DNA of 64,000 nucleotides from Salinicola halophilus (GTDB taxonomy: Bacteria > Pseudomonadota > Gammaproteobacteria > Pseudomonadales > Halomonadaceae): positions 1,064,258 through 1,128,257 of the forward strand of contig NZ_PZJV01000001.1 in the NCBI RefSeq assembly GCF_003206155.1, read 5' to 3'. The position numbers and the translations under genes are program-made. Below are positions 8,962-17,212 of this stretch, piece by piece. The notes under the pieces are model-generated. The model saw only the letters and a list, made by a program, of their open reading frames with translations. It searched no databases and was not told where the DNA came from. The stretch's first letter is position 1, and every line of letters begins with the position of its first letter.

Positions 8962-9349
8962 CGAGTAAGCTCTTGCGTTAACGCTTGAGAATTACTGTCG
9001 ACGAAGCCGGCATACGCGGGCTTCGTTGCGTTTGAGGCATGCGTAAGCTCACGCATAGCCTATTGTGGCTCCCCGTTGAGCGTCTTCGCTCCCCCACCCC
9101 GATTTCTCGCTCCGCCGCGTCATCAACGCCCCGCTCGGCTCGCTCTACCCCGCCGCCGCATAACGCTTTACGCATCTCGGCCGACAGACCGCTCACGGCG
9201 ACAAGAGATCGCCTTTCGACACGTGTCCGGCCTCGCTCTGGCGCGATCATGCCCGCGCGATGGGTATGTGTGAAACGGAAAACATTGACGCGAACGGGTA
9301 AAGGCGTCTAAGCCTATGAGGCCATTGAAAAAACCACGAGGAAATCACC
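8962..9349. other. Intergenic region after the cold-shock gene; one hairpin, no convincing gene
   Basis: A CGAAGCC/GGCTTCG hairpin (9002-9025) followed by TTGCGTTT probably terminates the cold-shock gene. The rest contains open frames on both strands, but their translations are Arg/Ser/Pro-rich with no family features, and none has a good ribosome site until the small gene at 9350. Confidence 0.5.
9001..9033 (+). terminator. Probable terminator of the cold-shock gene
   Basis: An 8-bp stem (ACGAAGCC with GGCTTCGT) and a 10-base loop are followed by a short T-rich tail, 40 bases after the stop codon at 8961. Confidence 0.55.
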
Positions 9350-9502
9350 ATGGATATCTTCAACATCACGTTCAAGCTGCCGGCCCATCAGGACACGCAG
9401 AGCGAGAAGGTCGAAGCCGAAAGCGAACAGGAAGCCCGTTCGATCATCGAGACGCGTCACAAGCCGTCGGAGATCGTCAGCGTCGAGAAAGATAACGCCT
9501 GA
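9350..9502 (+). CDS. Small acidic protein of unknown function (50 aa)
   Basis: The ATG at 9350 follows CACGAGGAAATCACC, a good ribosome site, and the frame runs 50 codons to TGA at 9500-9502. The product begins MDIFNITFKLPAHQD and ends VSVEKDNA. It is acidic, with a beta-strand-like start and a helical middle (ESEQEARSIIETR). No signal peptide or membrane segment is present. The sequence reads like a real protein rather than noise, with low arginine and proline for such GC-rich DNA, but I do not recognise a family. It may form a unit with the equally small gene at 9692. Confidence 0.6.
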   Translation: MDIFNITFKLPAHQDTQSEKVEAESEQEARSIIETRHKPSEIVSVEKDNA

Positions 9503-9691
9503 TCGACGGCAGTCAGAATGATGCGAGACGCGAAGCCACGCGTTGACCGAGGGAGCGCCTTTTGGCGCTCCTGCTCGTTTCAGATCGCGCCGACACCGCC
9601 GCACAGACTTGGCCTGACTCCCTCGACGCCGTATTCTGCAGCGCTTGCTCAATGAGGGGAGCAGCACAGCTGCCAACGACGCATCGTGAGA

Positions 9692-9937
9692 ATGACGAGA
9701 CTTCAACGCTACCGAGCGCACTACATTGCCTCGAATCTCGAAGCCGCCTACGTCTATGTACTGGCGGCCTGTTGGCAGCAGGCCGTGGCGATCGCGAAAG
9801 AGGAGCTTCGTCGGCGCACCGGCATGACAGTCATGCTCGAGCGCCTGGAATGCCTGCCCCAGCACGACAGGCGATCGCTACCCCTACCGAGCCGACGACC
9901 GATCGTGTTCGAGTCGGACGACCTCAGCGAGCGATGA
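9692..9937 (+). CDS. Small hypothetical protein
   Basis: The frame opens at ATG 9692 (a GTG two codons upstream at 9686 is an alternative) and encodes about 81 residues. The N-terminal half is helical and hydrophobic-aromatic (YIASNLEAAYVYVLAACW), followed by a charged helix (AIAKEELRRRTG) and a proline/arginine-rich tail. It is too short and not continuous enough for a confident membrane helix. Its last 14 bases overlap the convergent membrane-protein gene. No family is recognised; the ribosome site is weak, so the gene is only moderately supported. Confidence 0.45.
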   Translation: MTRLQRYRAHYIASNLEAAYVYVLAACWQQAVAIAKEELRRRTGMTVMLERLECLPQHDRRSLPLPSRRPIVFESDDLSER

Positions 9938-10508
9938 CCGACGACGAGGTCATGAGCCGATTTATCTGGTACAGGTCATGAAGATAGCGGTCCAGCCAGG
10001 CGACGAGGTGCGTCAGCGCGACCAGCGCGTAGATCAGCACCATCAGCACGACTTCATTGTTCATCCACGCCAGCGTGGCACCGGGTACCTCGTAGGCGAT
10101 CGTATAAAGGCTCAAGCCACCGAGGAAGAGCACCAGCAGGCAGTTGATCAACACGACGTTGAGCAGCACCAGCCGCATGTCACGCCGAGGCAGTGACGAC
10201 GACCAGAACGATAGATGTCTTGCCTTGAGGTGGCCGTCGAAAACAAGTCGCTGCCGCCGACGGCGAAGCGGCTGCAGGAAGTCGGCCGGATTCGGGTGCT
10301 CCGTCACTGCCTGGAGAAGCCGCGGATCCATCCTGTCTTGACGCAGCGCCTCGATCGTCGCTGCAACCCCTCGCTCCCCCGCTACGTCGCCCTCCGCGCG
10401 CTGACGCTCTTCGTCGCCGACGTTCTGCTCGTAGTAGATGTCATAGACCTGGTATACGGCGATGGCAACGCCGATGAAGTTGAGCAGTAGTACCAATGCG
10501 GTCAACAC
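9924..10508 (-). CDS. Hypothetical inner-membrane protein with three predicted helices
   Basis: The 194-residue protein starts at a GTG (10508) with GGGAG about 10 bases upstream. Hydrophobic segments lie at about 2-20 (TALVLLLNFIGVAIAVYQVY), 109-130 (RLVLLNVVLINCLLVLFLGG) and 146-168 (NEVVLMVLIYALVALTHLVAW). A charged region of about 85 residues between the first two is likely cytoplasmic or periplasmic. No motif points to a function. It lies between small unknown genes, convergent with the gene at 9692 and divergent from the LysR gene. Confidence 0.65.
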   Translation of the reverse strand: MLTALVLLLNFIGVAIAVYQVYDIYYEQNVGDEERQRAEGDVAGERGVAATIEALRQDRMDPRLLQAVTEHPNPADFLQPLRRRRQRLVFDGHLKARHLSFWSSSLPRRDMRLVLLNVVLINCLLVLFLGGLSLYTIAYEVPGATLAWMNNEVVLMVLIYALVALTHLVAWLDRYLHDLYQINRLMTSSSVIAR

Positions 10509-10801
10509 GTTTCACGAACTCCCATTCGAGGGTCGGTAGATGTCTGCGCGCGCAGCGGGCGCCGTACACCAAGGCATCGATAGTGCTGCCGACGAAACGA
10601 TGGTTCAATCAGAAGACCGTTAATGCGCCGAAACGCCGCAGCCTTCGTCACCCGATGCCGGCAAGGCTGCGTCATCGTCACTGCCGTTCCACCGCCAACG
10701 TATCGTCGAGTTTGACCATTGTACGCGACGGCGACCCGTGATGATGCTGGCGCGGCACCACCCCATGGATTCAGCCATCCCGCAAGAGGACGGAAAACGC
10801 G

Positions 10802-11731
10802 ATGCATTTCGACTTCGCCGACCTTCGTGTCTTCGTCCATGTCGCCGAAGGTGGCAGCCTCACCGCCGGTGCACAGCGCGCCCACCTGTCGGCCGCCGCC
10901 GTCAGTGGACGCATCAAGTCGCTGGAGCATCAGCTCGGCCAGCGGCTCTTCTATCGCGGCCAGTTAGGGGTCGAGCCAACGCCGGCGGGGGATAAACTGC
11001 TCGATCACGCCAGGCGAATCCTGCGTCAGGTCGAAGCCGTCAAGAGCGACTTCTCGAGCTATGGCAGCGAGGCCTCGGGTCATCTACGCATCTTTGCCAA
11101 TACCACGGCGGTCATCGAGTTCATGCCGGAGGTTCTGGCGGATTTTCTGGCGACGCGACCCGGCGTCACGGTAGATCTCCAGGAGAGGCTCACCACCGAT
11201 ATCATTCGCGGCGTGCTCGACGGTACGGCGGATCTCGGGGTGCTCGGCATCATGGTCGGTCTGGAGCTACCGCCTCGGCTCAAGACCCTGCCTTTCAGTC
11301 GGGATCGACTGGTCATCGCGACGCCACGCGAGCATGCACTGGTGCACCGGGAGCGAGTGACCTTCGAAAGCGCTCTGGAGTACCCCCACGTCGCGCTTCA
11401 CGAGGGCAGTACGCTGCTGCATTTTCTGGAAGGCAAGGCGCTCGAGCTCGGCAAGCCACTACCCGTCAGGATCAAGGTCTTCGGCTTCGAATCGGCGTGT
11501 CGCATGATCGAAGCGGGGGTCGGAGTAGGCATCCTCCCCGAATCCTGTGCCCTTCGCTATCAAGGGCACATGCGTATCGACATTCGCCATCTCGACGACG
11601 CCTGGGCCTATCGCGAACGCAGCCTGCTAATACGCGATCGGGCCGCACTGTCAGCATGCGCGCACGAGTTGCTCGAGGCGATAACCACGCATGGCATGTC
11701 TCGAGCGCAGCACGTCGATCTCATACAGTAG
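10802..11731 (+). CDS. LysR family transcriptional regulator
   Basis: The 309-residue protein has an N-terminal winged helix (about 1-60: FADLRVFVHVAEGGSLTAGA, LSAAAVSGRIKSLEHQLGQRLF) and a periplasmic-binding-protein-like effector domain (about 90-300) with GHLRIFANTTA and IEAGVGVGILPES. Its target cannot be read from the context, since LysR genes usually lie divergent from their target and here the divergent neighbour is the unknown three-helix membrane protein about 290 bp away. Confidence 0.9.
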   Translation: MHFDFADLRVFVHVAEGGSLTAGAQRAHLSAAAVSGRIKSLEHQLGQRLFYRGQLGVEPTPAGDKLLDHARRILRQVEAVKSDFSSYGSEASGHLRIFANTTAVIEFMPEVLADFLATRPGVTVDLQERLTTDIIRGVLDGTADLGVLGIMVGLELPPRLKTLPFSRDRLVIATPREHALVHRERVTFESALEYPHVALHEGSTLLHFLEGKALELGKPLPVRIKVFGFESACRMIEAGVGVGILPESCALRYQGHMRIDIRHLDDAWAYRERSLLIRDRAALSACAHELLEAITTHGMSRAQHVDLIQ

Positions 11732-11779
11732 CGCTAATCGACTCGCCGGCCGCGTCATGGGGTCGTGACTCGGCATGAA

Positions 11780-11806
11780 AGGCCGGCCCCGGGAGGTAGC
11801 CGGCCT
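11780..11806. terminator. Hairpin between convergent genes, possible bidirectional terminator
   Basis: AGGCCGGC (11780-11787) pairs with GCCGGCCT (11799-11806), with AAA on both outer sides. It lies between the lysR-type gene (+) and the DUF6482-like gene (-). The T-runs are short, so strength is uncertain. Confidence 0.45.
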
Positions 11807-11843
11807 GAAATTGAGCCTGTGGAGGGTGGCGAAGCGTTATCGA

Positions 11844-12155
11844 TCAGGTGCCGGTACGCAGCGACATCCGCGTCTTGTGCGACTCCTGAGACGACTGCTG
11901 ACCGATCATCTCGTCGTAGGCCGTCTGCTGGACGAGAAACAGCGGTAGCTCCTCCAGCCCGCCGGCGCCTTTGAGAAGCTTGCGCGCATGTTCGAGCGAA
12001 TCTGGGCGCAGCACCTCACCCGATTCGGTTTCCAGCGTGTGGGTATCATCGGCGACGATCGCGTGAAAGAGATAGATATCGCCCTCCATCGCCTCGACCT
12101 GCAGCTCATCCACGCCACCCTTTCGCGCTAGGGTCACGAATTCATCAAAAGTCAT
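11844..12155 (-). CDS. Conserved small protein, DUF6482-like
   Basis: The 103-residue cytoplasmic protein begins MTFDEFVTLARKGGVDELQV from ATG 12155, with AGGAGT directly upstream; the longer open frame to 12221 lacks that support. Features recalled from DUF6482 proteins are the DELxxxxxEG(D/G)IY stretch (GVDELQVEAMEGDIYLFHA), an EHARKLL helix and a C-terminal AYDEMIG. No function is known for the family. The next gene upstream on the same strand (DUF2945-like) is about 60 bp away, so the two may be co-transcribed. Confidence 0.75.
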   Translation of the reverse strand: MTFDEFVTLARKGGVDELQVEAMEGDIYLFHAIVADDTHTLETESGEVLRPDSLEHARKLLKGAGGLEELPLFLVQQTAYDEMIGQQSSQESHKTRMSLRTGT

Positions 12156-12217
12156 TCTCTCTACTCCTGGATACGGGCCGGCATCACTCGCATGACCGAT
12201 ATGCCCAAGGTCACGGT

Positions 12218-12439
12218 TCACGCTTTCTCAAGCTCACTTTGCAGCTTCAGCACGCGCGTACCGTCTTCCTGCTTGATCAGGTACGCCGGGTTGTCCTCGC
12301 TGCCTTTACGTTTGACCTCACTTCCCTGCAGTTTGCGCGTCACGGTCTCGCGGAATTTTTTGGTTACCGTACCTTCCGCCCAGTTCGGTCCCCACTTCCA
12401 TTTCACGCTCTGTCGCTGCTTGAAATCGGTCACGGTCAT
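12218..12439 (-). CDS. DUF2945-like small protein (Tudor-like fold)
   Basis: The 73-residue protein resembles the DUF2945 (hypervirulence-associated, Tudor-like) family: a short basic beta-barrel protein with SVKWKWGPNWAEGTVTKKF, a central lysine-rich part (GSEVKRKGSEDNPAYLIKQE) and a terminal ELEKA helix. Family members usually read GTV(T/V)KKF...V(K)ASKDDPQYLV(K/R)S. They are soluble and poorly understood. ATG 12439 is the start; GAGGAA lies just upstream. Confidence 0.8.
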   Translation of the reverse strand: MTVTDFKQRQSVKWKWGPNWAEGTVTKKFRETVTRKLQGSEVKRKGSEDNPAYLIKQEDGTRVLKLQSELEKA

Positions 12440-12652
12440 TCCTCAGAAGTTGTACACGCAATCAATGCTTGTACAGCTTGAGCAATTATGCCAAGTTTAA
12501 TTTGTACCACGGGGCAGGAAGCCCTTTGACGTACCGACAGGTTCATCGGGAAAAGGGATTGTGTCGATACGCCTCCAGGCAAGGACGCCTGATTCGAGAA
12601 ACATTGGATTATCGTCAAGGAAATCGACGAACAGCACCATGGAGGGAGTGTC

Positions 12653-12904
12653 ATGAACTATCAAATCTCATGTACCCGCTGCGGCTGCACCAGCGCCATT
12701 GCCCCGGATACCGCACTCGACTGGGATGAAATCAGCTGTACGGACTGCGGCGACTTCATCACGACCTGCGGGCAGTATCGTGACCGCCAGGCACCCAACT
12801 ACGCGCTGCAGGCACTCAACATGTCTCGCGGACTGATTCTTCAGATGGCCCGGGAGACGGTCGCACCCACCGAACACTTCTCGGACTTCAAGCAATCCGC
12901 CTGA
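12653..12904 (+). CDS. Small zinc-ribbon-like protein of unknown function
   Basis: The 83-residue protein carries CTRCGC at 7-12 and CTDCGDF at 29-35, two CxxC knuckles about 19 residues apart, typical of a zinc ribbon. The C-terminal half is helical (ALQALNMSRGLILQMARE). GGAGGGAGTGTC precedes the ATG. A strong rho-independent terminator follows 20 bases after the stop, so it is a self-contained transcription unit. No named family is recognised; a nucleic-acid or protein interaction role would be a guess. Confidence 0.75.
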   Translation: MNYQISCTRCGCTSAIAPDTALDWDEISCTDCGDFITTCGQYRDRQAPNYALQALNMSRGLILQMARETVAPTEHFSDFKQSA

Positions 12905-12923
12905 GCTGACTCACGCCAGTCGA

Positions 12924-12951
12924 AAGCCGCCACTCACCCGGCGGCTTTTTT
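12924..12951 (+). terminator. Rho-independent terminator after the zinc-ribbon gene
   Basis: AAGCCGCC pairs with GGCGGCTT around loop ACTCACCC, followed by a six-T run at 12946-12951. Confidence 0.9.
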
Positions 12952-13034
12952 ACGTCCGGTCGGCGCGAATGACGACACGGCTCGTCTCTCTGTACTGTTG
13001 CGGGACAAAACCCGCCAACACAGAAGACCGATAC

Positions 13035-13061
13035 AAAAAACCGACACCCCGAAGGTGTCGG
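13035..13061 (-). terminator. Rho-independent terminator of the carboxynorspermidine operon
   Basis: Read on the minus strand, CCGACACC pairs with GGTGTCGG around TTCGG, followed by six T (AAAAAA at 13035-13040 on the plus strand). It lies 65 bases past the nspC stop. Confidence 0.85.
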
Positions 13062-13125
13062 TTCTGACAGCCAATCACGACCGTCGATGGTGGCCAGCCT
13101 GACGCGCCCCGCCAGCGACGCGACA

Positions 13126-14307
13126 TCAGCTCAAGCGCTGGCGATAGTCTTCATAGCCGAACGTCTTGACCGTGGTCACCACCCGCGACGTTGCCTCGAC
13201 GCGACAGATTGCCGGCAGACGAATGCCGTTGAAAGTGGTCGTCTTGACCATGGTGTAATGTGCCATGTCCGTGAACACCAGCCGGTCCCCGATCTCGAGC
13301 GGGGCGTCGAAGGCGTAATCGCCGATCACATCACCCGCCAGGCAGGTGGTGCCGCCGAGCCGATAGGTATGCGCCTTTTCGCCCGGGTAAGCGCCACCGA
13401 TGATCTCGGGGCGATACGGCATCTCCAGCACGTCCGGCATGTGCGCCGTCGCCGAGGTGTCCAGAATCGCGATCGGACCATCGTTGTCGACGATATCCAG
13501 CACTGTCGCGACCAGAAACCCGGTATTGAGCGCGATCGCCTCACCCGGCTCCAGATAGACTTCGAGATGCGGGTAGCGCGCCTTGAACTCGCGCACTACG
13601 CGGATCAGCCGCTCGATGTCATAACCCGGCCGGGTAATGTGATGCCCGCCGCCGAAGTTGACCCAGCGAAGCCCACCCAGATACCCGCCGAACTTCGTCT
13701 CGAAAGCGTCAAGCGTCGCTTCCAGCGCGTCGCTATCCTGCTCGCAGAGCGTGTGGAAATGCAGCCCGTCGAGACCCTCGAGATCGCCCGGGCGAAGATC
13801 GCCGGCGCGTGTTCCCAGCCGTGAGCCCGGCGCACAGGGGTCGTAGAGCGCCACCTCGCCGGTAGAATGCTCCGGGTTCACGCGTAGCCCGCAGGAGACG
13901 TCACGCGGTGCTTCCTCCACGGTCTGGCGAAAGTAGTGCCACTGCCCCGGCGAATTGAAGCTCAAATGGTCGGCGTACCGCAGCACGACCTCCATCTCCG
14001 GCACGGTGAACGCCGGCGAGTAGCAGTGCACCTCGCCGCCGAACGTCTCCGCCCCCAGACGCGCTTCGTCCTGCCCGCTGGCCGTGGTCCCCACCAGATA
14101 CCGGCTCACCAGCGGAAAGGTATCCCACATGGCGAAGCCCTTGAGGGCCAGCAGGATCTTGGCGCCGCTTTCCGCCTGCACTCGCGCGAGCAGCTCGAGA
14201 TTGCGCTCGAGCCGGGCATCGTCGACCACGTAGGCCGGCGAGGGACAGGTCTGGATATCGAAGCCGCAGACCTCGACCGCCTGGGCGTTCCTGTCGACCG
14301 CTCCCAT
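13126..14307 (-). CDS. nspC: Carboxynorspermidine decarboxylase
   Basis: NspC is a PLP-dependent decarboxylase that removes CO2 from carboxynorspermidine or carboxyspermidine, giving norspermidine or spermidine. The 393-residue protein has the alanine-racemase-type TIM barrel with the PLP lysine in ILLALKGFAMWDTF (Lys56), then HFHTLCEQ, FGGGHHITRPGYD and LEPGEAIALNTG. A C-terminal beta domain follows (CLAGDVIGDYAF, ending in FGYEDYRQRLS). The ATG at 14307 shares one base with the stop of the upstream dehydrogenase gene (TGATG), so the two are translationally coupled. A much longer frame reaching 14535 is only overlap with the dehydrogenase gene. Confidence 0.95.
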   Translation of the reverse strand: MGAVDRNAQAVEVCGFDIQTCPSPAYVVDDARLERNLELLARVQAESGAKILLALKGFAMWDTFPLVSRYLVGTTASGQDEARLGAETFGGEVHCYSPAFTVPEMEVVLRYADHLSFNSPGQWHYFRQTVEEAPRDVSCGLRVNPEHSTGEVALYDPCAPGSRLGTRAGDLRPGDLEGLDGLHFHTLCEQDSDALEATLDAFETKFGGYLGGLRWVNFGGGHHITRPGYDIERLIRVVREFKARYPHLEVYLEPGEAIALNTGFLVATVLDIVDNDGPIAILDTSATAHMPDVLEMPYRPEIIGGAYPGEKAHTYRLGGTTCLAGDVIGDYAFDAPLEIGDRLVFTDMAHYTMVKTTTFNGIRLPAICRVEATSRVVTTVKTFGYEDYRQRLS

Positions 14308-15506
14308 CAGGCGAGCGGGTCGACGTCGGGGTCGAGTTCGACCATCTGCCACGGCAGGCCCATCTCGCCGATGCGCTCCATGAACGGATTCGGATCGAGC
14401 TGCTCGACGTTGAACACGCCGTCGCCCTTCCAGATCCCTTCCAGCATCAGCATCGCCCCGGTCACCGCCGGCACGCCGGTGGTGTAGGAAATGGCCTGGG
14501 ACTGCACTTCGGCATAGCACTTCTCGTGGTCGCACATGTTGTAGATGTACACCTTGCGACGCTTGCCATCCTTGATGCCGTCAAGGATGACGCCGATGTT
14601 GGTCTTGCCCTTGGTGCGCGGGCCGAGCGACGCCGGATCCGGCAGCACGGATTTCAGGAACTGCAGCGGCGATACCTCGGTACCGTTGACGTTGATCGGC
14701 TCGATGCTCGTCATGCCGACGTTCTCGAGTACCTTGAGATGCGTCAGATACTTCTCGGAGAAGGTCATCCAGAAGCGGATGCGCTCGATGCCCTTGATGT
14801 TCTGCGCCAGCGACTCGAGCTCCTCGTGATAGAGCAGGTACAGGTCCTTTTCACCGATACCGTCGAAGTCGAACGTGCGCTTCTCTGCCAGCGGCGCGGT
14901 CTCGACCCACTCGCCCTTCTCCCAGTAGCGACCGTTCGCGGTGATCTCGCGAATGTTGATCTCCGGGTTGAAGTTGGTCGCGAACGGATAGCCGTGGTCG
15001 CCGCCGTTGGCGTCGAGAATGTCGATGCGGTGGATCTCGTCGAAGAGATTCTTCTGGCCGTAAGCGCAGTAGATGTTGGTCATGCCCGGATCGAACCCAC
15101 AGCCGAGCGTCGCCATGTTACCGGCGTTCTGATAGCGATCCTGGAACGCCCACTGCTCCTTGTACTCGAACTTCGCCTCGTCGGGGTGCTCATAGTTGGC
15201 GGTGTCGAGATAGGGCACGCCGGTACGCAGGCACGCTTCCATGATCGTCAGATCCTGATACGGCAGCGCCACGTGAATCAGCACGTCCGGCTTGAACGAT
15301 TCGATCAGCGCCACCAGCGCGTCGGTATCGTCCGCATCGACCTGAGCGGTCTCGATCGCTCGCGGGAGCTGTTCGGCGATCGCCTTGCATTTGGCTTCGT
15401 TGCGACTGGCCAGACAGATCTGCGCGAAGACTTCGGGATGCTGCGCGCACTTGTGCGTGACGACGCCGCCGACGCCGCCGGCGCCGATAATCAGGACTTT
15501 GCTCAT
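14307..15506 (-). CDS. Carboxynorspermidine dehydrogenase (saccharopine dehydrogenase family)
   Basis: This enzyme condenses aspartate semialdehyde with a diamine (diaminopropane or putrescine) and reduces the product with NADPH to carboxynorspermidine or carboxyspermidine. The 399-residue protein begins MSKVLIIGAGGVGGVVTHKC, a Rossmann motif of the saccharopine dehydrogenase family, and has LGCGFDPGMTNIYCAY and YNMCDHEKCYAEVQSQAISYTTG typical of the CASDH/Lys1-like subgroup. Pairing with nspC confirms the pathway. The two proteins form the alternative polyamine route found in Vibrio and many gut and marine bacteria. The start ATG 15506 is supported by the Rossmann motif directly after it. 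Confidence 0.94.
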   Translation of the reverse strand: MSKVLIIGAGGVGGVVTHKCAQHPEVFAQICLASRNEAKCKAIAEQLPRAIETAQVDADDTDALVALIESFKPDVLIHVALPYQDLTIMEACLRTGVPYLDTANYEHPDEAKFEYKEQWAFQDRYQNAGNMATLGCGFDPGMTNIYCAYGQKNLFDEIHRIDILDANGGDHGYPFATNFNPEINIREITANGRYWEKGEWVETAPLAEKRTFDFDGIGEKDLYLLYHEELESLAQNIKGIERIRFWMTFSEKYLTHLKVLENVGMTSIEPINVNGTEVSPLQFLKSVLPDPASLGPRTKGKTNIGVILDGIKDGKRRKVYIYNMCDHEKCYAEVQSQAISYTTGVPAVTGAMLMLEGIWKGDGVFNVEQLDPNPFMERIGEMGLPWQMVELDPDVDPLA

Positions 15507-15866
15507 GGTTCGGTTCCAGATCGGGAAAAGTCAACAGAGATAAGGTCTTATCGGTAGTGGGCAACTAACTTTCTGGAAAATTCAGCGCACCCCGACCCGA
15601 TGCCACCCCGGTCATGGTTCTCACCCCGCGACCAACGCGAGACGAGGCCGCAGATGATGGCCTCGTCGGCAGCGGGGCTCAAGCCTTTTTGGCGCCAAAC
15701 CCCGCCGAGAGACACCTGGCCGCGGGCTCGACGGGACGGCGACCGATGACGTGCGCCTCGCCCCCGATGGAACACTAGCCACCGCAATGACATCGACTAA
15801 CCTGATTCTACCCGTCGGGCGGCTCATCGCCGCCCCGCATCCGTCCCGGTACAGAGGAACGCTACT
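15507..15866. other. Intergenic region between divergent CASDH and DUF2243 genes
   Basis: This 360-base gap should hold both outward promoters. I see no convincing coding sequence; the open frames in it give Arg/Gly-rich translations without motifs. No strong palindrome or consensus promoter could be picked out by eye. Confidence 0.4.
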
Positions 15867-16352
15867 GTGAAGACAACGCCCCCTCACTCGCCCGCTGACA
15901 CAAGACCCGACGTCAAGGCGACGCTGCTCGCTGCCATACTGCTGGGTATCGGCTTCATGGCCGCCATCGACGAGATCATCTTTCACCAGGTCCTCGCCTG
16001 GCACCACTTCGTCGAGACCGATAGCTCGGCGCTGGCGCTGGCGTCCGACGGCCTGCTGCATACCCTCGAACTGATCGCCATCATCGCCGGCGGCGTCATG
16101 ATGCTCAGGCTCCATGAAACGCATCGCCAGGCAGCGGGCTTTCGCGGTGCGGGCTTTCTGCTGGGCATGGGCGGGTTTCAACTCTTCGACGGCATCGTCG
16201 ACCACAAGATTCTGGGACTGCATCAGGTGCGCTATGTCGACAACCTGCTGCCCTACGACCTGGCGTGGAACGGCGCGGGCCTCTTGGTACTCCTGATCGG
16301 GGTCTGGCTCTACAAACGAGCCGCCCGCGGTCGCGCCCTGAGTCAGCGATGA
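15867..16352 (+). CDS. DUF2243 family membrane protein
   Basis: The 161-residue protein has four hydrophobic segments, at about 17-34 (VKATLLAAILLGIGFMAAID), 60-80, 93-110 and 130-150. It contains IDEIIFHQVLAWHHF and FDGIVDHKILGLHQVRY, two His/Asp-rich motifs that are the DUF2243 hallmark. The repeated F(D/H)x(I/V)(V/L)xH(K/Q)(I/V)L pattern suggests an internal duplication. The family has no proven role but is frequently found with CtaG-like genes. Here the stop overlaps the start of a CtaG-like gene by 4 bases. Confidence 0.88.
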   Translation: MKTTPPHSPADTRPDVKATLLAAILLGIGFMAAIDEIIFHQVLAWHHFVETDSSALALASDGLLHTLELIAIIAGGVMMLRLHETHRQAAGFRGAGFLLGMGGFQLFDGIVDHKILGLHQVRYVDNLLPYDLAWNGAGLLVLLIGVWLYKRAARGRALSQR

Positions 16353-17107
16353 CCGCACTCGCCGGGCTGATGGCAGCGGCGCTGGCGCTCTACGGGCTGG
16401 GCGTCTGGCGCCTTCGTCGCAGCGGGCGGGCATGGCCGCTCTGGCGTCTGGCGGCATTCGCCCTCGCCGCACTCGCCGTCGTCGTTGCACTGCTTCCCCC
16501 GATCGCACACTGGGCGCATCACGACTTTCGCGGCCACATGATGGTGCACCTGGTAGTCGCCATGATGGCGCCGATCGGGCTGGTCTTCGCGGCCCCGGTG
16601 ACACTGGCGTTGAAGAACGTTCCCGCCATCTGGGGACGGCGTTGGGTGACGCTACTGAACACGCGGCCGCTGCGGTTTCTGTCTCACCCGATTACGGCCG
16701 CCGTTCTCAACGTGGGCGGCCTCTACGCCCTCTACCTGACCGACCTCTATGGCGTCATGCTGACGAGTCCGGCGTTTGCCGTGTGGCTCCACTGGCACTT
16801 CCTGCTGGCGGGTTGCCTGTTCACCTGGGCGATCGCCGGACCCGACCCCGCCCCTCGGAGGCCGAGTCTGCACCTACGCCTGGGAGTGCTGCTCGTCTCG
16901 ATGGTGGCCCATGGTGTATTGGCGAAGTGGATGTATCGCTTTCACTTGCCCCGTGAGGAGCACTGGCTCGCGGTTCAGCAGGGGGCGGAGTGGATGTTCT
17001 ACCTAGGTGAACTGCCTGAGGCGTTCTTGGCTTTCGTGTTGCTGCGCCAGTGGTCGAGATGGCACTTCCCCACCTCGATGGCGCAAACCGAGAGTCGCAC
17101 CCCATAA
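16349..17107 (+). CDS. CtaG-type cytochrome c oxidase assembly membrane protein
   Basis: The 252-residue polytopic protein belongs to the caa3-type CtaG family (PF09678-like), not the Cox11 copper chaperone of the same name. Conserved stretches are HWAHHDFRGHMMVHLVVAMMAPIGLVFAAP, FLSHPITAAVLNVGGLYALY, WLHWHFLLAGCLFTWAIAGPDP and HGVLAKWMY, with many His in membrane positions that could bind copper or haem. Six or seven membrane helices are expected. Translational coupling to the DUF2243 gene (ATGA overlap) is clear. No oxidase subunit genes are in view, so any oxidase it serves is encoded elsewhere. Confidence 0.88.
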   Translation: MTALAGLMAAALALYGLGVWRLRRSGRAWPLWRLAAFALAALAVVVALLPPIAHWAHHDFRGHMMVHLVVAMMAPIGLVFAAPVTLALKNVPAIWGRRWVTLLNTRPLRFLSHPITAAVLNVGGLYALYLTDLYGVMLTSPAFAVWLHWHFLLAGCLFTWAIAGPDPAPRRPSLHLRLGVLLVSMVAHGVLAKWMYRFHLPREEHWLAVQQGAEWMFYLGELPEAFLAFVLLRQWSRWHFPTSMAQTESRTP

Positions 17108-17111
17108 CGAC

Positions 17112-17141
17112 AACGCCCCGGTATCTGAATACCGGGGCGTT
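17112..17141. terminator. Perfect 13-bp hairpin between convergent genes
   Basis: AACGCCCCGGTAT pairs fully with ATACCGGGGCGTT around CTGA, 4 bases past the ctaG-like stop and upstream of the convergent CsbD-like gene's end. Only TT follows on each side, so it may act as a bidirectional terminator or an mRNA 3' end stabiliser. Confidence 0.6.
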
Positions 17142-17212
17142 GCGTGATACGGGCGCACCGAGGCGCTGTCGTCGACCGCCGTGTTACTGCGGTCGCATCG
17201 GCGCCGAGTCGA

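Noticed and set aside
9039-9311. A 90-codon plus-strand frame after the cold-shock gene (and a 90-codon one opposite)
   Set aside because: Both translations are Arg/Ser/Pro-rich without motifs and lack good ribosome sites; they overlap each other, so neither is supported.
14308-14535. N-terminal extension of the nspC frame
   Set aside because: The extra 76 codons lie within the dehydrogenase gene in another frame and are Arg/Gly-rich; the coupled ATG at 14307 is the natural start.
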